This document shows positions 11,250-21,386 of a stretch of DNA of 64,000 nt, piece after piece. The notes below the pieces were generated by a model. It saw only the letters and a list, made by a program, of their open reading frames with translations, had not been told where the DNA came from and did no database searches. Source of the DNA: Nectonema munidae (taxonomy: Eukaryota; Nematomorpha; Nectonematoida; Nectonematidae); contig JAUIRK010001055.1 in NCBI GenBank assembly GCA_030549495.1, forward strand, positions 495,001 to 559,000, read 5' to 3'. Position 1 is the stretch's first letter, and each line of letters begins with the position of its first letter. Made by a program: the position numbers and the translations under genes.

Positions 11250-12509
11250 TTATATATTACGATATGTTTGCAACAAAAGATCAATACCTGCATTTTTTAT
11301 CGAAACAATTGAGCAGAAACTGTTAATAAAAGCAATATGACTATTATAAAAAGTCGAACATTTATAAACAAGTGTTTGTTTAGATGATTTTAACCTGTAA
11401 TAAGGTAAACTAAGTTTAAAATGCGACCTTAAATGTGGACGCACAAGTTCATGGTTAAAATTTACAAGCTCATAGAATTCTTTGGGGAGAATTCCCAATT
11501 TAAATTTCAAACAAAAAATATAGAGTTTATGCAGAAAAATATTGTCTATCTTCAAAAGCTTATTATCTACAAAGAGCACATTTGAATGAAATAAAGTTGG
11601 TTTATTAAAAATGATTTTCAAGACTCTCTTTTGTAGTGAGAATAACTTGTACAAGTTAGCATGTCCCCAAATTAAAATGTTATATGTTAAATGTGGTAGA
11701 AATAAAGCTTTGTAAAGTGTCAATAAAAAATTTTTGCTCAAGTAATTTTTTAAGCATTTAAGTATACCTGTAATTGAAGATAATTTATTGCAAATAAAGT
11801 TTATATGAGTATTCCATCTTAAATTATCATCCAATCTAAGACCTAATAAGCTAAAAGATTCAATAAATTGAAATCCCAAATACATTGTCGCATCATTTAA
11901 GCTAAATTTACGATTTGAAAAGATCATTCCTTTAGTTTTAGAATTATTTACTATTAAGTCATTAGAATAGCACCATCGGTATATCTGACTGATGTTTTCT
12001 TTAACAAATTTATAATTTTCACCAAATGAAGTGTTGGCCGAAGAAATTAGAAAAGTAATGTCATCTGCATATAATAAGAATTTACTATTAATGTTACTCA
12101 TATATATATCGTTTATATAAATTTTAAAAAATAGAGGAGCAAGGAGAGAACCTTGAGGGATACCACATTTTGATACTAAAAAGCTTGAAGAAACAGAATC
12201 TATGCATACGCAGTGCCTTCTATTGATTAGATAAGAATTAACTAACTTCAACGATGATTCAGTAAATCCATATGATTTCAGTTTATATAAAAGCTTGTTA
12301 AAACAAATTGTGTCAAATGCTCGTTTTAAATCCAAGAAAACACCAATAGTATTATGCTTATTTTCAAGATTCTCAGTAATATTATTCACCAGAAACGAGT
12401 GAAAGAGCTCTGTTGAATAATTTTTCCTAAATCCAAATTGATACCTAAAATACAAATTGTGATTAATAAAGTAGCTATCAATTTGAGTTGCCATAATTTT
12501 TTCAAACAC
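11250..12509 (-). pseudogene. LINE reverse transcriptase, long intact segment
   Basis: This 419-codon frame covers most of the reverse transcriptase palm and the C-terminal thumb. Motifs in order: FRKNYSTELFHSF (fingers), GVFLDLKRAFDTICFNKLLY (catalytic aspartate A), CGIPQGSLLAPLFFKIYIND (motif B) and FLLYADDITFLI (YADD catalytic pair). Then come LGLRLDDNLRWNTHI and a C-terminal region with YKALFLPHLTYNILIWG. Upstream, the same protein continues in another frame as SNYRPITIITTLSKVFEKIM. The RT catalytic residues are all present, so the copy is fairly young. It is joined by one frameshift (near 12612) to the upstream frame. The clade is Jockey/CR1/L2-like by its PQGS and YINDI motifs; the exact clade is not settled. 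Confidence 0.85.
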
Positions 12510-12586
12510 TTTTGATAATGTCGTAATTATAGTAATAGGCCTGTAGTTTGAAATTTCAGTTTTTGTTCCTTTTTTATATATTGGAG

Positions 12587-13162
12587 TTACTCTGTTAATT
12601 TTGAAAGCTGAAGGAAACTGTTTTTAATCAAACATTGGTTGAAGATAAAAGTTAAAGGAAAGCAAATGTGGTTAAGTATCATTTTGAACATATTCATGGA
12701 GATTCCATAATAATCTTCGCAATCGCTGTTTTTACATGAATTTACTGCCAATAAAATATCATTAGCATTGAGTAGTCTAAAGCAAAAACAACTGTTAACA
12801 TCTGGTAAAAAACCTTTATATTGATCATCATCACAATATCTAAGAGATATTATAAAAGACTTGTTAAATTCTTCAACAATAAGTTTCTTGTTACTACTTA
12901 ATTTACCGTTGATTTGAATCTGCATTTCCCTCTTACAATTTGGCTTCATGATTTTATTAAATTTTCTCCAGAGACTACGAGAATCTTTTAAAGAAGAAAA
13001 GCTATCAGAGTAATACTTCAATTTTAGCTTGTTGGATAATGATTTTACCCTATTACGAATTAGAACAAATTCACTCCTACGTAAAGTTTTTTCATCCCCT
13101 ACAGATTTCTTATATTTTTTGTACAATTTATCTCTCTTTTTAATTAAATTTAGAAGTTCCAC
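12587..13162 (-). pseudogene. LINE ORF2 linker between endonuclease and RT
   Basis: The 191-codon frame contains KKRDKLYKKYKKSVGDEKTL and SLWRKFNKIMKPNCKREM, the lysine-rich linker and 'W-x-x-N' region typical between endonuclease and RT of Jockey/CR1 LINEs. It is separated from the endonuclease part (13181-13621) by a single in-frame TAA at about 13181-13183: the coding reads on as SEPWANVELLNLIKK. The frameshift before the RT frame lies in an A-rich run near 12612. Thus this copy carries one stop and one frameshift across about 790 codons. Confidence 0.75.
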
Positions 13163-13180
13163 ATTAGCCCAGGGTTCAGA

Positions 13181-13621
13181 TTAATATTTATTTGATTTGG
13201 GGTATATTAATTTAAAACTAGTGTGATTTTTTATTTGCTCTGTAAGAGTTTTTAAAAAGGTATCAGCCAGCAGTTCAGGTTCGACAAGATTTTGAAAAGA
13301 AGTTTCCCAATTAAGTTTACTTATTGAAGCAATAAATCTGTTTTTATGCAATATTTTCTTAACACTGGTACAATTTTCCGCTTTAAAAGAACCTAGAGAG
13401 AATAAGATAGGATAATGGTCAGACAAAGGGGTGTCCAATACAAAAACATCAAATTTGTTTATATTAATGCTTACATAAAAATTATCTATTAAGGAGTTGG
13501 ATAATTCTCTAGTACATGAAGTGATAGTGGGTATGTAACCTAAAGAAAATAGATTTTCGAGGAATGAACAAACTGTATCGGGAATAACAAGCATCGGCAA
13601 TTGGCTGATTATTATTAACAA
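13181..13621 (-). pseudogene. LINE endonuclease C-terminal part
   Basis: SNSLIDNFYVSININKF and DTPLSDHYPILFSLGSF are the last two blocks of an APE-type endonuclease (family motif SDHxPI, containing the catalytic histidine). The N-terminal half of the domain is absent: homology stops near 13640, which is taken as the 5' truncation point. It continues through one stop codon into the linker entry. Confidence 0.75.
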
Positions 13622-13849
13622 TGCAATTATTTAAGCAAATCCTTATAAATTTTGTACCTATTTTTAGAAATTTTTATCAGTGTTTCAATTTTGTTACGAT
13701 AAAAAATAAACTTAGAATGTAGTTGTTAGTTTTTTCAAATTTATAAACAATATCTCTATTTTAATAGACCATACCAAGCCAGGAGTCATCATGGGATAAT
13801 AATGAGCCATATATTTATTTTTGGATATTGAAGTGAAAGTGAGGGAACA

Positions 13850-15060
13850 CTGAAAAATAAAATTAGACAAGATATTAAACAAATGCTAAAAAAGAATATT
13901 TAGAGAATCTAAGTAAAGGTAAAGAATAACCAAGAAATCATTATATTGCACTAGAATTAATTTCATTTTATTAAATTTACATATTTTTATTTTTAATTCG
14001 GAGCTCAATAGGCAAAGATAGAAACAAAGGAAAATGATCAGAAATATTTCATTTAAAAACATTCCTATTACAGTGAAGAGCGCTATTAACCAAAATATTA
14101 TCAATCAATATTGAATATTAAGGAGTAGTTGATTTAAGAAATTGTTAACATAATAGAGTGAAATAAGATAAGCTCAATGAACATATTCACAAAATGTGGC
14201 TTATCAAACAAAAGAAGATCAATTTTGAAAACTCCAACGAGTATATGTTTATAATTTTTACTCAACAAATTAAGATAAAGATCAAAATCGAGAAAAATAT
14301 GACCAATAACCTCTTTATAATTATTGGCAGGAGGATAAATTTATAAAAAAATCATTTTGTTCAAATTTAAGGATAATTCTCAAAAAATCTGAAACATGTG
14401 TGAGAAGATAAGAAAGTCTGAATAAGAAATCTACAGTTAGAAAAGCCAAAAAATTTTTAAAGAGGAATTAAGCCAAATATCTTGAACGCAAATTAGCGAT
14501 ACCGAATGTTTGTTAATATTATTAATTCAATTGATTATAAAACATAAGTCGTTAAATTTGGAACATAAGGATTGGCAATTTAAAGACATAATAACGAAGT
14601 TATCAATAAAATCAAGAAAATCAAAATTAAAAAGATATTTCTAAAAAGATTTTAGAAAATTCTCTTGGATGTCTTATCAATAATTTTATCTAAAGCATAT
14701 TGGTTTGGTTCAAAAGAAAATTCAACTTAAATTCATTGGTCATATCACGTGTATTTTTATCATTTTCAAAGATAATCATACGTTACAATGGCAAACATGG
14801 GAATGATTCATGTCTTTGTTGGAAAAGCGAAGAAAAAAAGCCAAATTTTTATTCTTACAATTGTTAGACAAATGCGATAATCCACAATGCCTAAAAATAA
14901 GTTTATTAGAACGACATTCCTTAACAAAATGATCAAACTTGTTACAAATATAGCAGACATTAATAAATGAACGAAAGAGATCAAAAAAGGAATAAATATA
15001 AATATATTTATTAGAGTAAAAAGATGATTTATTATAATAAATTGATAGCGCACTTAACTT
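13850..15060 (-). pseudogene. Second, older LINE relic: ORF1 zinc knuckle and endonuclease
   Basis: On the minus strand, ORF1 residues VCYICNKFDHFVKECRSN form a C-x2-C-x4-H-x4-C zinc knuckle near 14970-14920. HCGLSHLSNNC follows as a second, partly degraded knuckle, with a stop at 14776-14778. Downstream is an APE endonuclease: NCQSLCSKFNDLCF (about 14600), a VQDIWL block, ILVGVFKIDLLLFDKPHFV (about 14235) and DHFPLFLSLPIELRIK (about 14000). The residues are peppered with stops and shifts. A second endonuclease C-terminus occurs in the adjacent LINE, so these are two copies, not one. The hydrophobic frame at 14808-15053 is a shadow of the knuckle frame. Confidence 0.6.
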
Positions 15061-16083
15061 AGTTTTTTAAGCCTATGTTATGTAGAGAGCAAGTTTTAAC
15101 GAAATTAAATATATCAAGTCTAAATAAAAAAATCAACAAATCAAATTGAGATCTTTTTCAAAAATACTTAATAAAGTTAAATTTGTGTGATTTATTATTA
15201 TATCGTAGAGAAGATAAATGATAATCTGATTTTTACTATATTTTTCATAAACTTTTTTACAAAGTTTTTATTTTTATTTTTTCTAACACTTTTAATTTAA
15301 TTTTAAAAAGCATTTCAAAGTCAATTCAAATGCCTGAGATAAAAGAAAGGGAACCCTTCGTTGTTCATGTAAATTTTTTTTATAACTTTAATCTTTAAAT
15401 CAAAAGTAATAAACTTTTAAAGTTTAATAAGTTTTCTTACCAGAATTTTATTGAGAATGAACCTCAATGGTTTTACGGGTGCATCTTCTGCCTAATAATA
15501 TGATGTAATTGGTTACGTCCACATCCCTTCAAACTTCATCACAAAAACTGTTTAACAATCATCAATCATATACTTTAATGGGTTAAAATTCTTTGATATT
15601 CCATTATGCCATGATATTTTTAAGAGTTTTTTCCATAAATAAATTGTCTGCTTTAATTATTATTTTAATATTTTCTATTTGTGCTTTGAATCTTTTTTTT
15701 CAAATACATTTTATTCGTCTTCTATCACTTCAAAAGTAATTATTAAGAGCTAAAGATTTACATTTTTTATTGTCAAGTTTTTAATTTTAATTAGTTCAGA
15801 TGTTATTTTTTCAAGGTGGAAGATATTAAAATCGTTTAATCCTATGAGGAGCACAAATTTGAAGACTAATGGTCTGATTGGCTTTTTAAAGGTCAGAGTA
15901 CCATCTCTGTAAATTTTAGCTTAACACTTTTGAAGTATTATATTTATAGAATTTTAAGTTTATACAAGTGGCGCATATTTGACCTCCCCCTACCTTAATG
16001 TGATATCAAGAGAAAAAAGCCTTTCGCCCTCTATATTTCATGCTATTTATAGCGTATAACTTAGGGATTGGAATAGCTAATTT
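15061..16083. other. AT-rich non-coding stretch
   Basis: No ORF, RNA gene or terminal repeat could be supported between the LINE relic and the Merlin element. Confidence 0.5.
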
Positions 16084-17069
16084 GGTACTTTCCTGTTTTG
16101 GACCCGCCAATTTACAAGAGGTTGGAATCGTTCATTTGAAGCGAGTGCAAATGGACACTCAATGAAGTTAGTTTTTCGAGGAAGAAAGAAGAATCCTTGG
16201 CGTTGTTACAAAAGGGGCTGTAGAAAAGAGAAAGCAGTACGAACAAATAATTGGATTGCTGCTTCATAGGCTGTCTTATGAGCTTAAAATTCTCTTCATT
16301 TATTCATGGGCGTATGAACTGATTTTAATAAAATTTTGCGAGGGAGAACTTGGAATGAATAAAAACACAACGATTGACTGGAACAATTACATAAGAGAGG
16401 TATGTATTTGGAAGTTTCTTAAACACCCTGTTATCATTGGTGGTCCAGGTATGCATGTGGAGATAGATGAAGCATTGTTTGCCAAGAGGAAAAATCATGT
16501 TAGTCGAGTTCTTCCACAACAGTGGGTGTTTGGAGGTATTTGCATTGAAACCAAGGAAGTTTTCATCTTAGCTGTTAAAGATCGCACAGAAAGTACTCTA
16601 ATTTCGCTCATCAATAAATACATACGTCGGGAACAACAATATTTTCTTATAAATGGCGTGCATATCGTACAATTAAGGTTCAACGTTTTAAAGAAGTATC
16701 GATATACCAACATCTGACAGTAAATCACAGTCAAAATTTTGTGGATCCTGACAGTGGAGCACATACCCAATATATTGAACGACTTTGGCGTTCTGCAAAG
16801 GTCAGAAACAAGATGCAATGTGGAACTGATCGATAGATGCAAAATTGGTATTTAGCAGTGTTTCTTTAGCGTCACTCATTTATAATATATTTAATACAAT
16901 TCTTAATGATATGGCTGCATTTTATCCACCCACGGATTAAAAAATTTTTTTAGTTCTTTTTGTTTTCAATATACTTTTGTTGAAAAATTTTCTTGATTTA
17001 ATAAATTTGTGTTGTTCTTTACATTTTTTTAATTACCTTTAGGTGGCGAGGCCAAAACAGGGAAGTAAC
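16084..17069 (+). mobile_element. Merlin DNA transposon with 8-bp target duplication
   Basis: Perfect 8-bp direct repeats GCTAATTT flank the element (16076-16083 and 17070-17077). The inverted ends are GGTACTTTCCTGTTTTGG (left) and, reversed from the right, GTTACTTCCCTGTTTTGG, followed by matching CCGCCA/TCGCCA. Superfamily features fit Merlin: 8-9 bp duplication, ends starting with G, about 1 kb, and an ISXO2/IS1595-type transposase inside. A complete copy by its ends, but the gene is broken. Confidence 0.9.
16162..16836 (+). pseudogene. Merlin (ISXO2/IS1595-like) transposase, broken
   Basis: An N-terminal basic piece, RKKNPWRCYKRGCRKEKAVR (about 16180-16235), resembles the zinc-binding/HTH leader. 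The frame 16256-16717 contains the core: MHVEIDEALFAKRKNHVSRV with the first catalytic aspartate, LPQQWVFGGICIETKEVFIL, and DRTESTLISLINKYI. The last part lies in another frame: YKWRAYRTIK, TVNHSQNFVDPDSGAHTQYI and ERLWRSAKVRNK, then a TAG at 16834-16836. The family consensus at the second catalytic position is SDEW; here it is SYKW, so the second aspartate is lost. The third acidic residue (QYIERLW) is kept. Two frameshifts (near 16250 and 16645) break it. Confidence 0.85.
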
Positions 17070-17562
17070 GCTAATTTATAATTTCTTCCAAAAATTTTAA
17101 GCCCTTAATTTCTATTTTAAATGGCTAATTTTAAATTCACCGCTACAATCCTGTCAATTTATTGACTCATATCCTAAATATATTTTCAAACAATTTACTT
17201 TACTGGCTGAATATATGGGTAGGTAGTAGTGATGGGACGATACCAAAATTAATAACGATTCCGATTCTACTTAATATACCTGTTCCCGATACGATTCCCG
17301 ATACAATTCCGATTCTAAAATATTACAACTTGAAATAACTTTTTAATATTATTTTGAACTTCAATTAATTTCTATCACTTTTTGCGAATAAATATCCTCA
17401 ATATGAAAGCAAAATTATATAAATAATCCACTTTTGAAAATTAAAAAAACTGTAGTCATAATTTTGAGCAGTTAGAAGCATATTCAGCTTATAATGATAG
17501 AATAAAATTTTATTAATATTACATAGAGATCTTTTGAATCAATCGTAATTAAATTGGAGCTT

Positions 17563-17790
17563 TCATAAATTATAGTGCAAAAACATAAGCATTTCTCCTG
17601 TTTTTGCTTCTAAGCGATTTCTTTTAGGAGAATAAATATTTCCTCCAATACTAAAAACTCTTTCACTTTCAACTGAAGAAGGCGGAGCACATAAATACTT
17701 TTTTGAAAAAAACGCCAATATTGGAAGGTCTTCTTTGTTAGCTTTCCACCATTCAAACGGACTTGAGTCTTTTTCTATTAATTTATATTT
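17563..17790 (-). pseudogene. hAT transposase C-terminal dimerisation domain (element A)
   Basis: Minus-strand reading gives FEWWKANKEDLPILAFFSKK, YLCAPPSSVESERVFSIGGN, then IYSPKRNRLEAKTGEMLMFL and HYNL followed by TGA (17563-17565). This is the hAT dimerisation signature (W-x2-n, P-x-L, P-S-S-x-x-S-E-R-V-F-S-x-G). The frame is open over about 75 codons. The catalytic core and N-terminal BED finger of this element are not found; they are either deleted or degraded beyond recognition. Confidence 0.85.
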
Positions 17791-18004
17791 TAAATATTTC
17801 GTTATTTTAGTCTCTAGTTTTCGAGTTGTTGTTATATATAAAATTGATGACTTCTTTTTCTTGTTTTCTTTCTCATTTTGAATTTTTTTTTTAATCTCAG
17901 TAAAACATTTTTCAAAACTGAAATTGAATTCAACGCTTCGCTCATTATCACTTCGAGTTAAGAAAAGTTTCTACAATGTTATTAGTTCTTAAATGCGATG
18001 GGGA

Positions 18005-18074
18005 CCAGTATCATCTTCGATTTAAGCGAATGATCGACACATCCGACTTACACAATGAGATTTTACAATTAGTT
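18005..18074. repeat. Tigger terminal fragment
   Basis: TCGATTTAAGCGAATGATCG, then ACACATCCGACTT and GAGATTTTACA, match the right end of the Tigger element (3745-3799) by eye, including its terminal motif. Only the terminal 65 bp or so is present and no partner end was found. Confidence 0.55.
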
Positions 18075-18118
18075 TTAATTTATTATTTAAATAAAATTTA
18101 TTTGAACTAATGTATTTA

Positions 18119-18193
18119 AGTGAGTGGGTTGTGCGTTGGGCTTGTGTCCCGCACTAGACAAATTACTCATAGTTCGATACATGCGGTTTTAAC
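18119..18193 (+). repeat. tRNA-derived SINE arm (left)
   Basis: AGTGAGTGGGTTGTGCGTTG, followed by CATAGTTCGATACATGCGG, has a tRNA-like head with a B-box match GTTCGATAC. It ends exactly at the terminus of hAT element B. A near-identical copy in the opposite orientation lies at 22124-22190, so the two arms form an inverted repeat around element B. Confidence 0.6.
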
Positions 18194-18433
18194 CAGGGTT
18201 GGGGTCAATTATAACTTTCAATTACAATTACACTTTTATTTACTACCCTTAAACTACAATTATAATTACAATTATGTTAAAAAAAAATTTCAATTACAAT
18301 TACAACTTCCTATTTATACAAAAATAAGTAAATATATTTATTATAGAACAAAAAAATGTAATTAATTTGAAATTGATATTTAAAAAATTTATCGATTCAT
18401 ACAATATGCATGTTTGATCCTCAAATCTCATAC

Positions 18434-18566
18434 ATTAGCTCCTCGGATCTGATAAACGGCATCGGCCTGGCCTTATAATTTTGCCAGCAATCGAAAAAAC
18501 TCGTTCGACAGGAGCAGATGATGCAGGAATAGCTAAATAGCGAAGAGCTAGCAAAATAGATTTTAC
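18434..18566 (-). CDS. Mini-hAT ORF, 3' part: dimerisation domain (element B)
   Basis: Minus-strand residues ILLALRYLAIPASSAPVERV and FSIAGKIIRPGRCRLSDPRS, then a stop at 18434-18436. PASSAPVERVFS-x-AG is the hAT dimerisation signature. Across the later insertion it is in frame with the BED finger at 21229-21386: counting one copy of the 8-bp GATTTTAC duplication, the frame runs without a stop for 93 codons. The whole catalytic RNase-H-like core (normally some 400 residues) is missing. The protein would therefore have been a finger plus dimerisation domain, not a transposase. At present the ORF is split by 2.66 kb of inserted DNA. Confidence 0.65.
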
Positions 18567-18949
18567 GGTAATGTTGCACTATCCGTGCATTGATGAAAAG
18601 CAATTTTAATTGGAAAGAAGTTGTTCAATGATATAATGTTTTCATATGTCAATCTTATAGATAGTTCGAGTATCGCACTATACGTGCATTGTAGCAAATA
18701 CAGTCTATGCCTGCCTCCATAATACGAGTATATCTACATGATACACATATAGTGCGATGTAACGTGTCTATGCATAATGCTGTGATGAAGAGATGATGAT
18801 CTGTATGAGACAGGGACGCTTTCTTATACTATATGGGTTACCAAGACAAATCTTTTTAGATTCATCATACACACTTGAGTTATAACAACAGTGAAGGAGA
18901 GGGTATTTCACAAATGTTATTGCGTCTTAAAAATTCAATAACTCTTGAT

Positions 18950-20995
18950 TAAAATTTTATTATTATTATTAATTAAGTTGTTTTGTGGCGTTCGCACCCA
19001 TCCTTTCGGATATCGTGGCCCGCCCGAAATGCTGAGTCCAAGTCTAACTGGACTTTCCATCCCACTAAACACCTACCGGCCCTTGTTACAAAAGAATAGC
19101 TATACCTTGTTATATATATTATTTTACAAGAATTTATGTTGCAATATATAAATACAGCTGAGTGAACGATACAATCCTAACGCGAACGCTCCCAATTTGG
19201 GAAACAAACTTATTGTCTAGTGATAGCTTGATTACTAACCACGTAGAATCGCGTCGCTAGAGCACTACCTAACCGTAAAAACCTTTGAATTCTTCAGAGG
19301 AAGAAAACCAGGGTAAAAAACCGGCACGACGGAATGTATCTTGTTCCTAAATAAAAGAATATGATTATAAAAGGTATATGCTACAAAAATAAAAGCGTTT
19401 GAAGGCATGCAATATCTTATATATTATTAATAAATAATATTTGATACATGTTATAGGGGTTAAGAAAGATATACATAATTTAAGGCATGCTAGTTTAGGA
19501 ACAATCTACCCCTGGAATTTGACTCCATCCCTAAATGTAGTCCCTAGGATATATGTTTTAATATTGGAATGTTTAGACGGTCCTACAAGCGGACTCCTAC
19601 AGAGGCCAGATTACCGACTATGCCTAACCTTGCTCGTAACATGAAACTTTTTTGGGACTTATACCTTGTGCCAATCCTAAATTTAAGTAGGCGGATCTAG
19701 AACTCAGAAAAAAACAGGACTATATCGAAGAACGCAGAATTCCCTATTGCTTGGGGGCTATTGTCACTAAGCAATAGGACCTAGAAGAGTTACCTAGGAT
19801 AACTTTTCTCTTTTTTTAGCATATACCCCCAAGAACGCTTCAGCCTGGGTTTGCGTCAGCTCCCAAGTTTGGCATAATTGTGGGCAATGCTTGTGTGTCC
19901 TTAGTTTTTCTATAAACTTTTTATTTAATTTCTCCAACCTTTTCTGGAACCAAGAAAAGGAGGTCCGGCTATGAGCAATAGTGAAAGGGTTGCCATAAAC
20001 AGTCCTAAAAAGTTTATACATGAGATCGTTTATTTTTTTTGGTCCAAGTTGAGGGAAGGCATCCCAAAATGGAGTTTCCATAAGTCAATTTCGGCATTGC
20101 TAGGATTTTAATGACCTTGCCTACCACCGTGGAATTGACCCCAAGGTCTTTAAGACATCCATATAGCGCTAGATCCTTCTTCCCCTTCTTTATCTTTTCG
20201 TGAGCTTCACGATGAAAACTAAATCCTGCATCCCAATTAATTCCTAGATATTTTAGGGTGTGCACTCGAGGAATATTCCCTATAGTTGGCGCGTTATTTT
20301 TGGGACAATTAGCGCCAAAGATAAACTTGCATTTAGAGTAATTCACCTTAAAGTTCCATCCAGTGAAATACCCCCCTAATATGGTATTTATGTCCGTAAG
20401 GTGTTTGCAAATACGCGGAACACGCTTAGCGGAGTAATATACACATATGTCGTCTGCGAAACTGATTATCCTAGCATAGATTGACTTATTGAAAGAGTCC
20501 CTAATGTCAGATATGTAGATGTTGAACAGAAGAGGGCTTTGAGGTGAAATTTGGGGGACTCCGCGGCCTAGGCTTAATCTCCTTGAAAATTTGTTATTTA
20601 TTCTGATCTGAAATGAGCGTCGAGAAAGGAAACTGTGAACTACCTTGAAGATACATGATAGCACAAACATGCTACTTAGTTTGAACAGCAAACCCTCATG
20701 CCAGACTGTATCAAAAGCCTTCTCCAGGTCGTAAGATATCAATCCCTACGTAGAGGCCATCATTTAAGCTTTTAGCAACATTATAAAGATGCAAGGTAAG
20801 CAGAGCATGATTTGTTGACAAACCTTTTTGGAATCCAAACTGTTCTTTTGGGATTATTGCATGCTACTTGCACCAAGCATCGAGTACTCTAAAAATTAAT
20901 TTGTCATACACTTTGCTCAGGCAAGGGAGAAGACTGATAGGCCGTAGGTCACTCGGTTTGCCGCTGCCAGCCTTTGGCTCTATGTGCGCATCACT
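18950..20995 (-). mobile_element. Jockey-like LINE inserted in the long-TIR element
   Basis: A minus-strand LINE is 5'-truncated at about 20995, just upstream of the RT fingers. It runs to a 3' region at 18990-19310 that is repeated, in the same orientation, at 24834-25110. A (TTA)n stretch at 18957-18975 could be the reverse of the tail. The RT pieces are listed separately. The 19310-19790 portion lies between RT and the 3' UTR and reveals no domain I recognise. Confidence 0.75.
19794..20990 (-). pseudogene. Jockey-like reverse transcriptase, broken
   Basis: The upstream part (20990-20745) reads GSGKPSDLRPISLLPCLSKV and IIPKEQFGFQKGLSTNHALL. It is interrupted by one TAG (near 20872) and a frame change near 20740. 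The main frame (20742-20014) has SYDLEKAFDTVWHEGLLFKL (catalytic D), GRGVPQISPQSPLLFNIYIS (motif B, with ISPQS replacing the usual GSPLS) and IISFADDICVYYS (FADD catalytic pair). It ends with LKYLGINWDAGFSFHREAHE. The 20081-19794 frame continues the C-terminal region. The catalytic aspartates are retained, but at least one stop and two frameshifts make it inactive. The Jockey clade assignment rests on the FADD box and the DLEKAFDTVWH motif. Confidence 0.75.
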
Positions 20996-21228
20996 CTTTC
21001 ATTACAACATTATAAGACACGTTACATCGCACTATATGTGTATCATGTAGATATACTCGTATTATGGAGGCAGGCATAGACTGTATTTGCTACAATGCAC
21101 GTATAGTGCGATACTCAAACTATAATCGCATTCAAGAAAAGATTGACATATGAAAGCATTATATCATTGAACAACTTCTTTCCAATTAAAATTGCTTTTC
21201 ATCAATGCACGGATAGTGCAACATTACC

Positions 21229-21386
21229 GATTTTACTTTCATATGGGTATGGAAGTTGGAAGATGCAACATACGATCCCGAGACAAACTTATCACAGTGC
21301 TTGCATTTCAGCTTAAATTGACCGATACTTTTACTTTCCTGAATACTTTTATCCATAATAAAATGGTTGAACACTGGTGGTGGCAT
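21229..21386 (-). CDS. Mini-hAT ORF, 5' part: BED-type zinc finger (element B)
   Basis: Starting at 21386, about 53 residues end with LKCKHCDKFVSGSYVASSNF and HTHMKVKS. C-x2-C followed by an SN-F-x-x-H pattern is the first part of a BED zinc finger, which binds hAT ends. The last expected histidine is not present, perhaps lost in the internal deletion that removed the catalytic core. The reading frame enters the long-TIR insertion after KS and resumes at 18566 in the same frame. Confidence 0.6.

Larger units (their letters stand above)
10942..13640 (-). mobile_element. Non-LTR retrotransposon (Jockey/CR1-like LINE), 5'-truncated
   Basis: A minus-strand LINE runs from within the endonuclease domain (about 13640) through reverse transcriptase to a 3' end near 10942. 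There the + strand shows (GAA)n, that is a TTC-rich tail. The 3' UTR (10963-11249) contains a possible stem-loop near 11095-11135. The ORF pieces are described separately. Truncation inside the endonuclease is typical of incomplete target-primed reverse transcription. No target duplication was identified. Confidence 0.8.
18567..21228. mobile_element. Long-TIR DNA element, superfamily unassigned, 8-bp duplication
   Basis: Perfect 8-bp duplications GATTTTAC (18559-18566 and 21229-21236) flank inverted arms of about 210 bp. The left arm is 18567-18772 (starting GGTAATGTTGCACTATCC) and the right is about 21013-21228. Arm identity is very high by eye. The arms contain palindromic GCACTAT-x-CGTGCAT units near both the outer ends and the inner part. 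Between the arms lies a LINE plus about 100 bp of other sequence. The 8-bp duplication and GG start could fit Merlin or hAT; no own transposase survives. Probably a MITE later hit by the LINE. Confidence 0.8.

Noticed and set aside
14808-15053. Hydrophobic 81-codon minus ORF, looks like a membrane protein
   Set aside because: It is the alternate frame of the LINE zinc-knuckle region; the CYICNKFDHFVKEC frame is the meaningful one.
16495-16842. 115-codon minus ORF
   Set aside because: Antisense shadow of the Merlin transposase.
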